A DNA stretch of 64,000 nt from Sphaerolaimus hirsutus. Lineage: Eukaryota; Nematoda; Chromadorea; Monhysterida; Sphaerolaimidae. Below, in pieces: positions 23,673 through 33,640 of this stretch (position 1 is the stretch's first letter; the number at the start of each line of letters is the position of its first letter). The stretch spans positions 25,449,208-25,513,207 of the forward strand of contig OZ038450.1 of NCBI GenBank assembly GCA_964036195.1, written 5' to 3'. The notes below the pieces were generated by a model, which did not search any database, was not told the origin of the DNA, and saw only the letters and a list, made by a program, of their open reading frames with translations. The position numbers and the translations under genes are program-made.

Positions 23673-24709
23673 ATAACCAACATAAATCTAACCTAAGCGT
23701 GAATGACTTCAAATACGTGTTAAAAAAGTTTGTGGACGAACAAGTAGGCACGGAAGCTTTCCAAAAACTCATCGATGAAATACTTAAAAGTAATACTTTA
23801 ACAGATGCCCAAAAACATCACCTTCTGTTAGCTGCGAGAAATAAATTATCTCTGATATTGAATAGCGTGGGTACCAACAAACTGCCACCTGTTAAAATAC
23901 CACAAACTGTAAATCTCAGCGGTTATACCGATGATGCCCATCAACCTCCCCCAAGCAACACTCCTCCACCACACCCCCCTCCGAGTAATCACCCCTCACC
24001 ATACGGCACCCCCTCTTCCCCAACCAACATATACAATGTACACAAACAAGATACACCTTCATTTTTCCCCTTTATCAACCCGGTGAACAATACCCATCAG
24101 CTGATAAAGTTAAAACACCCAAAAGTACTCCACGCAGCTCAGGTGTAAAACTCGAAAAAACACCCCAAGCCAGACGGGTGTTGAATCTCCATGACCCGGC
24201 AGAAGATGATGACAATGACGACAACGACGACGATCATACCTCTGACAATATCCTTCTGACCTTCTTCGAAAGGACCCTCTCCAAAGGGACCAAAAAGGCC
24301 CCTCCCCAAAGGTACCAAACCCCTGAAAGGTACTCCGAGCATTCAATTTAAAGATAACGATCCAAATGAACTGATGGATAAAATGAAAGAAATGCACAGA
24401 AGGTTTATGAATAGAGTGTGGGTAGACAATCAAAACCGAATTGTAAGTAACGGGAAGGCCGTAGAAAATTCAAATTATTCAGACATTGTCAGATATTTAG
24501 CGCATATCACTTTAAAAGCTCTTGGTTCAAAAGCTTTTATTAGATCTGAACAACCACTCGGTTTTGATGAGTTTTGGGAACATATGATTAAGTTGCGCCA
24601 ACACACGCAAACATCACATAAACAACAACTGCTGGATATTCTAGGTCGTGGTAAGAAACCTCGTAGAAAACACAAAAAACAATTTCACTGGCTTCAGAAT
24701 AAGTGGTAG
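23669..24709 (+). pseudogene. Polinton ORF broken by two frame changes
   Basis: Reads as 23,669-24,148 (159 aa: N-terminal helical part, then Pro-rich linker), passes into a second frame near 24,110-24,300 (acidic Asp/Asn run), and into a third frame that is open to 24,709 and contains a conserved-looking stretch with WVDNQNRIVSNGKAVENSN. Each frame takes over where the former stops, so one ancestral ORF of roughly 340 aa with two small indels is the simplest reading. Sequencing error or programmed shifts are alternatives. A Pro-rich linker before a basic tail is common in Polinton structural proteins. Function unknown. Confidence 0.6.
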
Positions 24710-24715
24710 TGTAAT

Positions 24716-25759
24716 ATGAATAAAAAAAGACAAGCATTATTGAAATATTTGTGGTATGGTAAATACAAAAAAGGGAAAATAACTGCGAAAAAAGTAACAC
24801 CAGGATTGTTTGCATCAACTAAGACACTTTTCAATGAAGCACGCAAGTATGACAAAGACATTAAGCATGAACAAGTTTTATCTTTCTTGAAAAAGCAAAG
24901 AGGATACGTGTTTACCAAACAGACAAAGACATCAAAAAGACGCACTCGTCCCGTTATTAGCACGGGTTTGTACGATTGCCTGAGTATAGATTTAGCATTT
25001 CTCGGACCTCCCAAAACTAACTATGGTAATATAGCCGTGTTATTAGCCGTTGATACCTTTTCGGATATGATTCATTTTAGAATATGCAAGTCCAAGTCTG
25101 CACCACACATAACAAAAAAATTTGAAGAGATTTTGCGAGAGGTAGAGAGTAGAGGGGGTAGTGTGGAAACTGTATTTTGCGACTACGCAGCTGAATTTTT
25201 AAGCAAGGAATTTACAGAATTTTTATCTAAAGAGAAGATAACATTGACCCCATTAGCTAGTTACCAAAAAAATTCCCCCGTTGAGCGAATAATTTCCACA
25301 ATCCGTTTGAGATTAGCTAGATTTTACGCCACCACTAAAAACAGAAGATATTATTTCGCCCTCAAGTCGATTGTAGATGCTATAAATAGGACCCCCCAAA
25401 AGTATTTGGGCAATAAAGCTCCAATTCAGTTGAATATCTTGAATGATCGAGAGATATTTAAATTGAGATTTTACCCAAAATTAGAAAAAGGATCATTGAA
25501 GAATATACCTATCAAGAAAAGACCATTGCGCAAGTTCGCCATTAATGACCCGGTACGAGTACGTATCCACAAAACTTTCGCTAAATCTACAGACCAAAAG
25601 TTCTCCTCGAACATTTATTACATTGGAAAAATAAAAGATACATTTTTACCATATACCTACCGAATAGCGAAAGTGAAAAACGCCTCCGAATCCGAATTAT
25701 TACCAAAAGTTTATTACGCCCAAGATCTGATAAATGTCGAGGAGGACGTGATCATCTAA
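24716..25759 (+). CDS. Retrovirus-like (RVE) integrase
   Basis: 347 aa. Catalytic triad visible: SIDLAF (first Asp, near 91), CDYAAEF (second Asp, near 155), SPVERI (Glu, near 189); the spacing is about 33 residues between second Asp and Glu. The C-terminal 100 residues form a basic SH3/chromo-like tail. It inserts the element and explains the 6-bp TSD. Intact, 6 nt after the preceding stop. Confidence 0.92.
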   Translation: MNKKRQALLKYLWYGKYKKGKITAKKVTPGLFASTKTLFNEARKYDKDIKHEQVLSFLKKQRGYVFTKQTKTSKRRTRPVISTGLYDCLSIDLAFLGPPKTNYGNIAVLLAVDTFSDMIHFRICKSKSAPHITKKFEEILREVESRGGSVETVFCDYAAEFLSKEFTEFLSKEKITLTPLASYQKNSPVERIISTIRLRLARFYATTKNRRYYFALKSIVDAINRTPQKYLGNKAPIQLNILNDREIFKLRFYPKLEKGSLKNIPIKKRPLRKFAINDPVRVRIHKTFAKSTDQKFSSNIYYIGKIKDTFLPYTYRIAKVKNASESELLPKVYYAQDLINVEEDVII

Positions 25760-25760
25760 G

Positions 25761-26096
25761 ATGAATACTAAAGACCCCTCCACCCCTCCAACCATGGAAC
25801 CCCTCCTATTGTCACAAACTTCTACCGCATCTAAAAAGAGGTCAACCTACACGTGTAACTTGAGTAAGAAGCTAGTTGTTCAAGTCGGAATGACAGTTGT
25901 TCAACTGCTCACAGTGATAATCTTACTAGTATATATTTCCACGCGCCTCCCAAAAAATATTATTTATGAAAAATCCCCTGATATATTGAGGGCATTTTTG
26001 AGAATATTAGATAGAAATTCAGCCCAGGAACACATTTACGATTTAATTTTCGCTAATCACAAACCATGGAACCAAAGTCTAATGAATACCATATAG
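25761..26096 (+). CDS. Small single-pass membrane protein
   Basis: 111 aa with one clear hydrophobic segment (QLLTVIILLVYI, about residues 46-63) after a Ser/Thr/Pro-rich N-terminus. No signal peptide. Starts one nt after the integrase stop; its end overlaps the next ORF by 31 nt. Resembles no named family that I can assert. Confidence 0.7.
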   Translation: MNTKDPSTPPTMEPLLLSQTSTASKKRSTYTCNLSKKLVVQVGMTVVQLLTVIILLVYISTRLPKNIIYEKSPDILRAFLRILDRNSAQEHIYDLIFANHKPWNQSLMNTI

Positions 26097-27076
26097 ACAT
26101 CATTTTGGAACCCAATAATGAAGATTTTACAGCTTCTAATATGGTCTACGATTTCCCTAGTAATATACAATTCAACTTGTCTCAAAGTTGGGAAATATGC
26201 TTGACATCCCTTTCTTTTTCACACGTGGATCGCACAAGTAACGTCCTAGAACACGCCAGACACAATAAATATCACATGGTATATGATATCAATTCCAAGT
26301 TTCACTACGGTGAAATAACTTTTTCTAATCTCATGATAACAGATAAATTTCTCAAATTACCCACCGGTGAAGAAGTAATCGAGTGCGTTACGGACTCATT
26401 CAAAAATGCCGAGGAGTGCAAAAATTTACAAGACCTAAAACATAAAAATAAGCCCAATTGGCACCAACTTTTCGATTCAATAGAAGCGTATCAACAACCA
26501 GGGACGAAGTTTTATACACCCCCTCTAGCAGGCGATAGAAAACGAAAACACGCACCATTTGAAGATTTGAAACGTCACGAGGAAGGATTAGTCAAAGTGG
26601 AAAATTCCATGCACTTGTTAACAAATGAAAGATTAGCACCAATTTCATCTGCGGAAGAAAAAATACAACCTAAACTAGAATTTGAACAATATGGAGATGG
26701 AGTTTTTACAGTGAAAACAAATGTTCCCATGATAATTGTATCTGAAGCACTTAGAAATTTATTATCACTAAAAAATCATTTACTTGAAAATGGCGATTTA
26801 GTATTTCCTAGCTCAAGTTTTTTCCGCGGCAGCGAAACAGTATATATAGCCGAAGTTTCTTCACTTCAAAAAACTCTTTTTGGTTGCAACAAAGTGTCCC
26901 TCGGAAATATTTTCTTGGATAAAAACAAGATTATTCAAGACGTTGATTACTATCCTAATCAACTGAAATTCCATCCATTCGACTCAGTTTACACTAACAG
27001 GTTGCAATTTTCGTTGTTTCACGAGAACGGTTCTTACGTGCGAGAGCTCCGCACACTAGAATTTTCATGTCTTTAA
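26066..27076 (+). CDS. Probable minor capsid (penton-like) protein
   Basis: 336 aa. The N-terminal pattern FPSNIQFNLSQSWEICLTSL matches the 'F..P..I.L...WEVAL' start typical of a Polinton structural protein proposed as penton/minor capsid. It lies before the basic core-like protein and MCP, as expected for the morphogenesis block. Assignment rests on pattern and position. Confidence 0.6.
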   Translation: MEPKSNEYHIDIILEPNNEDFTASNMVYDFPSNIQFNLSQSWEICLTSLSFSHVDRTSNVLEHARHNKYHMVYDINSKFHYGEITFSNLMITDKFLKLPTGEEVIECVTDSFKNAEECKNLQDLKHKNKPNWHQLFDSIEAYQQPGTKFYTPPLAGDRKRKHAPFEDLKRHEEGLVKVENSMHLLTNERLAPISSAEEKIQPKLEFEQYGDGVFTVKTNVPMIIVSEALRNLLSLKNHLLENGDLVFPSSSFFRGSETVYIAEVSSLQKTLFGCNKVSLGNIFLDKNKIIQDVDYYPNQLKFHPFDSVYTNRLQFSLFHENGSYVRELRTLEFSCL

Positions 27077-27107
27077 TGTTGAGAAAACGTCCAATGCTGC
27101 AATAAAA

Positions 27108-27551
27108 ATGGACCCATCCTCGGAAAAAGATTGCGAAAGAATACACAAATCAAGTAGTGGGGGGGTTTTCAAACTCCCAGATGCATCCTTCTATGAAAAA
27201 AATATAGAGAAAAATGCCAATTTCACTGGCCTAGTAGGATTGGGTCCATCGGATATAGTCAGTACCAGATCTTTAGCGGAACCTTTAGTTTCTAGCGAAA
27301 GTAGAAATGTCGGCAATTTCTCTGATACCCCTTTGAAAAAGAAACGGAAAAGGAAACCATCCATTAAACAAATTGGTAAAGGTAAGAAGACGAGGGGGAA
27401 GGGGAAAGGTAAAAGAGGTAGGAAGCGTTCTAGAAAGTCAACAATGTTATGGAACAGAGGTAAAGGCTCTAAAAAGAGGACCGGTAAAGGGCGCAAGAGG
27501 CGTAGTAAGAAAAAGAAGTTTCCCATTTCCATTCCAGTATTCCCGCGTTAA
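27108..27551 (+). CDS. Basic core-like protein
   Basis: 147 aa. Ordinary first half, then a Lys/Arg/Gly-rich tail (KKKRKRKPSIKQIGKGKK and on) that would bind DNA, comparable in character to viral core proteins. No named homologue asserted. Confidence 0.6.
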   Translation: MDPSSEKDCERIHKSSSGGVFKLPDASFYEKNIEKNANFTGLVGLGPSDIVSTRSLAEPLVSSESRNVGNFSDTPLKKKRKRKPSIKQIGKGKKTRGKGKGKRGRKRSRKSTMLWNRGKGSKKRTGKGRKRRSKKKKFPISIPVFPR

Positions 27552-27573
27552 TCACCCCTCTCTCAATGTGACC

Positions 27574-27580
27574 TATATAA
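27574..27580 (+). promoter_or_regulatory. TATA-like box before MCP
   Basis: TATATAA 51 nt before the MCP ATG. Confidence 0.45.
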
Positions 27581-27624
27581 GCGATAATACACATGTCGTT
27601 CTTTCACATTACAATTTTTTTTAA

Positions 27625-29055
27625 ATGGCAGCATCCACAACTAGCAATGCCGGCGCTCAAGTTTTTATGCCGGAAACTGTACTCAAACAGAAAGTTGATC
27701 CATCGTCTTCTTTCGTAACAGCCGACGAGGTCAACTATTACGCCGCGCCGGCTATAGATTCCACGTTTGTTCAATCTCAACTTTTTGAAGTTCCCCTCAC
27801 AGTGCAACACAATGATTACAACACTAGCTGGACGTGGACGATAGACTCTTCTCAGTACTACATCGACTTGGCGAACATTTATGTTCGCATGAAGTTTAAT
27901 GTCGTAAATGAAGACGGTACCGATATTCCAGATTCAGTCACAACGGGGGTGGGGGCCGACGCGATTTCGTTTGAAACATTAGACAAAGTGGCTTTGATAC
28001 CAGGTTTCGGTAGTACGTGTTGGCGCACCGTTAAATTGTTTAGCAAGGATGCATTACTTATGGACATTTCCGACAACTTTGGATACATGGCTAATATGAG
28101 ACACAAGCTCTTACTCAACATGGATGACGTGTACAAGGAAAAAGAAATTGCCGGATTTTTTAATGAAAATTACACGAGGGACATAGAAAACCCCGCTAGC
28201 GAAAGTTTCCAACAGAGGGCGGCTCTAATAGCCGGGAGTAAAACATGCATTACCTACTCTAAATTAGCTTTAGACCTATTCACCACCAAACCTAGATGGC
28301 CAGCGGGATACCCTCTCACTATAGAGTTGGCTAGACACAACGACCAATTTTGTATAGAATGTTTTCATCCAGCCGTATCTGAATACGCTAAAAAGTTCAA
28401 AATAAAAGTGTCGAGAATACAATTGTTTGCCCTGCACTTGCAACCCAGCAACGAATGCGCCATGGCCGTGGAAAGATCAGTGATAAAAAGGCCGTTAAAA
28501 ATACATTTTCTAAATACGCGAGTAATAAGAGTAAACGTTCCTGGTAATCTGAAACAAACATCTCAGCAAGCTATTTACTCTGGGAGGCTACCAAACTTTT
28601 GCATTGTTCAAATGATAGAGGGGGACCGATACTTGACTCAAAATGTGAAAAAAGCAAAATTCTGCTTTAAACCATTCAAGATAGAAAGAGCGGCGATGCT
28701 GTTCGGAGCTACTCGACACCCGATGGTACCTTACTATTTCGACCGAAACGACGCCGATACGACGGATTTGGGATACGCTTTGGCTTTCTCAGAGTTGTAC
28801 AGATCGCTGAAGAAAAATTTTGATGTGAAAAACTGCCTATCTTTCAATGAATTTAAGCACAATATGTTCGCTCTAAGTTTCGACCCCGTAGTTTGCCCAG
28901 TTAGTGCGGAAAAAACTGATCTATTATCAATCAGGTTCGCTAGGTATAGACTTTTCATTCCACGACGTGACGCCGGCAGAGGGACTGGTTATTTTAGTAT
29001 ATTGTTTCAACATCGCCTCTCTCCATTTGCAACCGGACCGCACCATTTTGTCTAA
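27625..29055 (+). CDS. Major capsid protein (double jelly-roll type)
   Basis: 476 aa. N-terminal block with LFEVPLTV... and YYIDLANIYVRMKF follows the pattern of Polinton/adintovirus capsid proteins, and the C-terminal block (near 345-470: KPFKIERA, FALSFDP, LLSIRFARY) also fits. It would form the icosahedral shell. It is shorter than many Polinton MCPs (about 600 aa) but open end to end. Double jelly-roll fold inferred, not seen. Confidence 0.75.
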   Translation: MAASTTSNAGAQVFMPETVLKQKVDPSSSFVTADEVNYYAAPAIDSTFVQSQLFEVPLTVQHNDYNTSWTWTIDSSQYYIDLANIYVRMKFNVVNEDGTDIPDSVTTGVGADAISFETLDKVALIPGFGSTCWRTVKLFSKDALLMDISDNFGYMANMRHKLLLNMDDVYKEKEIAGFFNENYTRDIENPASESFQQRAALIAGSKTCITYSKLALDLFTTKPRWPAGYPLTIELARHNDQFCIECFHPAVSEYAKKFKIKVSRIQLFALHLQPSNECAMAVERSVIKRPLKIHFLNTRVIRVNVPGNLKQTSQQAIYSGRLPNFCIVQMIEGDRYLTQNVKKAKFCFKPFKIERAAMLFGATRHPMVPYYFDRNDADTTDLGYALAFSELYRSLKKNFDVKNCLSFNEFKHNMFALSFDPVVCPVSAEKTDLLSIRFARYRLFIPRRDAGRGTGYFSILFQHRLSPFATGPHHFV

Positions 29056-29072
29056 CGCCAATTATTAAAGAA

Positions 29073-29134
29073 GGAGCGTGGTATTTGTGAAAGGGGGCGT
29101 GGTTCTTGTGAAAGGAGCTTGGTTCTTGTGAACG
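29073..29134 (+). repeat. Three ~21-bp repeats upstream of the protease gene
   Basis: GGAGCGTGGTATTTGTGAAA and two variants (GGGCGTGGTTCTTGTGAAA, GGAGCTTGGTTCTTGTGAAC) in direct order directly upstream of the protease ATG. May be a promoter element (GC-box-like GGCGTGG). Confidence 0.5.
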
Positions 29135-29147
29135 GAGGGGGAACAGT

Positions 29148-29675
29148 ATGGAAGTTTTGGACATTGAAACCATAATTAGAGGAGATACGGTATTAGGTCA
29201 AAATGGTGCTGGGTGCATTATTTTCGGCGAAGGCGACTTGAACAAAGTTATTTCAGTGGAAAGGGGGGTCGTCTGCTTCCTGCAGTATCCGGATTTGACT
29301 TGGGGTCATTTCATAGTGCTTTATAGAATAACACGTAATCACGTGTTCATTTTTGATTCGTTAGGTAGGCAGAATTTATCGCGTAGGGTGATCAGTGACA
29401 TTAAAATACAATTCGAGCGAGACTGTTTTTTTAGCTTCAACACAGTTGTGATACAAAATAAAGCTGCAGATACTTGCGGCTTGTACGCCCTAATTTTTTT
29501 AAAATTGATGTTTTTATGCAAACCAATTAAAGAAGGTAATGCTGTTTTGCGAATTATATCACTGATTTGCAAACACGATGTGAGAGTCTTGTTTCTCACA
29601 TTATTCGCAACTACTTTGACGACAATTAAGCATAAATTGTCAAGCGCCGCTAAAAATGTAATAAAACAATATTAA
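29148..29675 (+). CDS. Adenovirus-type cysteine protease
   Basis: 175 aa, close to adenovirus maturation protease length. Catalytic set His in WGHF (near 53), Asp in IFDS (near 69), Gln near 103 and Cys in DTCGLYAL (near 109). Expected to mature the capsid proteins. Last gene of the intronless plus-strand block. Intact. Confidence 0.92.
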   Translation: MEVLDIETIIRGDTVLGQNGAGCIIFGEGDLNKVISVERGVVCFLQYPDLTWGHFIVLYRITRNHVFIFDSLGRQNLSRRVISDIKIQFERDCFFSFNTVVIQNKAADTCGLYALIFLKLMFLCKPIKEGNAVLRIISLICKHDVRVLFLTLFATTLTTIKHKLSSAAKNVIKQY

Positions 29676-30092
29676 AATCAAAACCCTCGACTCATTCCCC
29701 TTTTTTTGTTTTGCTTTGGGTAATTTTTTCTTTTTTTTGTAAAAAATAGGTGGCGGCCCTTTCCTATTTTTACTTAAACCTAATTTTCCTATTTTTTACT
29801 TTCCCTATTTTTTACTATTTTTTACTTTTCCTACAAAAAAACACTAAAAAAATCCTATAAAAAAACCTAAATAAAAAAACCCTCCAAAACACACCAAAAA
29901 CATCCCCCGTTGCGCAGGCGCACCGCCAGGACGCCACCTGTTGGACGCCACGCGTTGCCGCGCAGTTCGGACACGCGCTATTACGATACTTTTGAAAGTT
30001 GGTACTAAACGTACTCACTTCCGTGGCTACACGCCATGGCTGTCCTACGCGCGCGCGCGGGTGGAAATCTGTGAAATGTGAAATGCAACTAT
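29676..30092. other. T-rich intergenic sequence
   Basis: Runs of T and repeats of CCTATTTTTTAC after the protease gene, then CGCGCGCG near 30,050. No gene seen. Confidence 0.5.
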
Positions 30093-30252
30093 GGGCCCCC
30101 ACACGCTAGTTGACATCGACACTAAATGTCAACTGGTGCCAACCCCAATTACAAGCTTGCTGGCGAGTGGACGAACGACGTTCAAACGCAATCTTTGAAT
30201 TGGGGTCGGCACCAGTTGACATTTAGTGTCGATGTCAACTAGCTGTGGGGTC
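30093..30252. mobile_element. Foldback element, CTAGTTGACA family
   Basis: Arms CTAGTTGACATCGACAC... (30,106) and its inverse ending at 30,242, extended outward by CCCCACA/TGTGGGG. Related ends at 34,168-34,191, 34,692-34,725, 37,015-37,055 and 51,489-51,669. Confidence 0.75.
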
Positions 30253-31186
30253 CTATGGATGATGTGATGTTGTTTTTTTACGGGGGTATCAATGCGCACT
30301 GTTTTCCGCGAAATTCAAAACTTGAGTTTACCTGTCGGATTTTTCGGAGTGTTCAGTAAACTCGAATTTACCGCACTCGCACCACCTTTCCGTATTCAGC
30401 AAAAAGATTGCATGTTGATACCCCTCTGTTCAAAGTGTCTGATACATTTTCAAATTTTCATTTTACCATAAAATCGGTGGCAGATGACCCTCAACAGAAT
30501 AAAATGCTCTTCATACCAAAGCACATAAAAAATGATCATAATGCACTATTTAGGAATGCATAGAGAAAACTGCTTGCCAAGTACGCTTTGCACTAGATAC
30601 AAATGCTGAAAAAAAGAAAACTAGCTTTGAATTGGGATGGGTATACTTGGTGGACAGCAAAGTATGTGCAGAATCCTACCATAATTTAATGAATAAAATA
30701 TTGCGATAAAAATGAAATAATCCCATGGTAAAAACGACATGATGATAAAAGTGTAATTTTTGGTCAATTATTCAGATGGTTATGGTAGGTTTCCATACTA
30801 AGTGTGATGTCCTCAAAGTATACAGGCATGCTTTGCATACTCAAGTCCAGGCATGCTTTGCACAGAATGACTGAAATTCAAATTTTAATCAGATTTTTTA
30901 TTTGAAGTGTATTTGTACAAACAAGGATGAAATTGGAATGAGAATGGTGTGTGTAGAACCAATATCCCCTGTGCATAGCATGCTAAGTGAAAAAAAAAAT
31001 CGCGCAGTAGAAGCCTAAGAAATTCACGCTTTGCAAAGAATGCCAAAATTTTGATTTGAAAAATCGAATCTGGTGAGTGTTATGCAAAGAATGTTGCCAA
31101 ATTTTTGCATTCTGTCCAAAATGTGAAAAAAACACTTAACTAAAACACCTACATACTGCTATGAAAAAATGTGTAACTACTATTTG
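30253..31186. other. No gene recognised
   Basis: AT-rich, with scattered short repeats (CAGGCATGCTTTGCA twice near 30,825-30,860). No ORF or splice chain could be built. Confidence 0.5.
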
Positions 31187-31480
31187 GGTGGGATATGGTA
31201 GATTTCATTGGAAAGTGTGCAGTCATAAAAATCTTATGCGTAGAACACTTACATGGAATGCTTCCTTAAAACTAACAATTTTTGGGGGATATGGTAGATT
31301 TCACTGCAAAGTGTACGGTCATAAAAAATCTTATGCATATAACACTTACATGGAACGCTTCCTTAAAACTAACAATTTTTGGGGGATATGGTAGATTTCA
31401 CTGCAAAGTGTACTGTCATAAAAATCTTATGCATATAACATTTACACAGAGGGGGGGTGGTCCTAAAAAATGACAAAAGA
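31187..31480 (+). repeat. Three ~97-bp tandem units
   Basis: GGGATATGGTAGATTTCA recurs near 31,190, 31,286 and 31,383 with similar sequence between. The short ORFs over it are repeat by-products. 31,481-31,907 shows nothing recognisable. Confidence 0.75.
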
Positions 31481-31907
31481 CTGCTCATAGACACAGCGAT
31501 TTGCGACACGAAAGTCTAATATTTGTGTGAATAGTTAATTTTTTTGTCAAAATTTTGTGAAGTGAATTATTTGCGGAGATTTATTACATCAAAATTTTCT
31601 AGTATGTCTGATTGATAACTTATTTTGAGGGGGTTTTCAAGGGGGTACAAGGGGAATTACAGAAGCAAATACGGTATCCTTTGCCCAAATCGCTGTGCGA
31701 CCGAAAAAATAACAAAAAATCACTGCAAATTGACCAACCACATAGAGTCATAAAAAATGCTCACGAAAATACTCAGAACTGCTGCCATGCCGAATGCCGC
31801 CGCGCTACACGCTGTCAACTCGCTGTGCCACTGCCACCCACCCGCGACTCACACTACAGACGCGCTGAAAATTTAAATGTGACAGTGCAATTGTGACAGA
31901 TTTATAT

Positions 31908-32100
31908 TACCGTATTTCTTCTAATAGAATGGTATGACAGTGTGATTGTGACAAATTTACATTACCATATTTCTTCTAATAGAATGGCATGACAGATCCA
32001 CATTACCATATTTCTTCTAATAGAACACCACCTCCAATACAATGACAGGTAAAAAGTTGATGAAAAATTGGATGGCACTCTTCTATTAGAAGAAATATGG
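31908..32100. mobile_element. MITE, TACCGTATTTCTTCTAATAGA family
   Basis: Left end TACCGTATTTCTTCTAATAGA, right end TTCTATTAGAAGAAATATGG. The left-end motif is present three times in tandem (31,908; ~31,965; ~32,005). Other copies at 40,107-40,438, 54,194-55,723 and 58,401-58,874. Confidence 0.8.
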
Positions 32101-32195
32101 AAGTTTCACACTAGTTGACCCAATGTTGCAATTGACAAAGTAAGATATTTTTTCCAATACATTTGAATGCAGTTCTCAACGCAACAACTAGGGTG

Positions 32196-33525
32196 TCACG
32201 TGGTGAGACCCTTGTGCTCACCTCGCCCCTCTTCAAATTGGCCAAAATCCGCGCCACGCTGAAAACTGGCAGCGGTAAAATGTCGGTAGGCGCGCCCAGA
32301 ACCGGATGCACTGCGGTGCAGATGCACGCGGCTGTTCGTGCCGCGTGCCGAGCGCATGGAGCGGTCCAAATCGATCAAATTGCTGTTGGCGGTGCTGGAG
32401 CGCGCAGGGGCCAAGCTCCCAGCCTTGGCGGCCGGATCGTGGTGCCCCGCGGCGACAGCCTGGCCATGGTGCCCCGCGGCGACGCCCTGGCCGTGGTGCC
32501 CCGCGGCGACGGCCTGGCCGGGGTGCCCTGCGGCGGCGGCCGGGTCGTAGTACCCCGCGGCGCCGGAGGCGGCCGAGTCGTAGTACCCCACGGCGGCCGG
32601 ATCGTAGTGCCCCACGGCGGCGGCGGCTGGATCGTAGTACCCGGCGGCGGCCACTCCTCTGGCATACACATTCGCGATGTCACCTGTTGTGGTAAAAAAA
32701 AAACATTTGCAGGTTTTTTCTTTGAAAAAAACTCATTATCAAAAGTCCTCAAAAGTCAGCAGGAATTTTCAATTTTTATTGAATTTCAATGATTAAAAAA
32801 TATTCCATCAAAATTGTCTAACCTTGCATTTGATTCACAGTGCCGACCACGGCCCTCTGATCAACCATCATTTCATCGATGCGGGCGAACATCTCGCGGA
32901 TATCTGCTTGGATTTGCATACCCCACTGTGGGTCTGGAAACAGTCCCATACCCTGTAAAATTTCAAATGACAGGTAAAAAAATGTCAATTAATGCTGTGA
33001 TTTGTGAAGCGGCGTGACGTGTCTTCACGAAGCGCTCTAGTCCTTTCATTTACAATTTTCACATCTCTCTCTTCACAATGGTGCTTTGACAGGAATGTGT
33101 CATGCTTGTAAAATATCATACAATGTAAAAAATTTACTTAAGGTTTGACAGCTTCGTGAAGACACGTCACGTCGCTTCACAAATCACAGCATTAATTGAC
33201 ATTTTTTACCTGTCATTTGAAATTTTACAGGGTGTGAGACTGACACCTGCGGCATGGGATTGGGCTTGGGGTTGTGATTCGGGATCCTGTTGGGGTTTCG
33301 GTTGGGGTTGCGGTTTGGTTTGCGGCTGGGATTGATCATTGTTTCCATTCGGGGGGTGAACAAAAACGACCGCGTCCGTGGCTGCACCTCGGCGACGGCA
33401 GCGGCGCAGTGGGTTTTCGGAGGGGGCGCCATCATTGATCGGTATGCGGCCCCTACTGGTGCAACCCCCACTGCACCCGGCTTTCTGCAATTGTGGAGAC
33501 TTTGTGGTGAAAAATTTACTTCCAT
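32196..33525 (-). CDS. Polinton spliced gene 1: Pro/Asn-rich protein with GYYDPAA repeats (three exons)
   Basis: Predicted exons (minus) 33,525-33,229; 32,952-32,823; 32,683-32,196; 915 nt, 304 aa. Junctions are phase 0 and phase 1 and keep frame. Donors GTAAAA and GTTAGA; acceptors TTTTACAG and CCACAACAG. Exon 1 ends in an NPNRNPNR-type repeat, exon 2 is amphipathic helix, exon 3 begins with repeats AAGYYDPAAA / AAGHHGQ, then a basic tail. No signal peptide or membrane segment. Intron 1 is wholly a foldback element (separate entry). The true start could be further up, but an in-frame TAA lies just before the ATG. I recognise no family. The simple repeats recall self-assembling or structural proteins, which is only a guess. 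Confidence 0.65.
32953..33228. mobile_element. Foldback element that is exactly intron 1 of spliced gene 1
   Basis: Arms ACCCTGTAAAATTTCAAATG... and the inverse, near-perfect for over 60 bp. The tips provide GTAAAA as donor and TTTTACAG as acceptor on minus (and equally on plus). A second motif inside, ATTTGTGAAGCGGCGTGA with its inverse, matches the hairpins at 36,031-36,750, so one foldback sits within another. No clear target duplication. Confidence 0.75.
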
Positions 33526-33640
33526 AGCTTATTTGTAAACATGTGTATCAATCAATTGTTCCACAGTAGGATTCAAAGAGTATCCCAACCGCTGGAAATT
33601 TTTCAATTTCGCAGTTCCAATTCGAAACCCGACACTTCGA

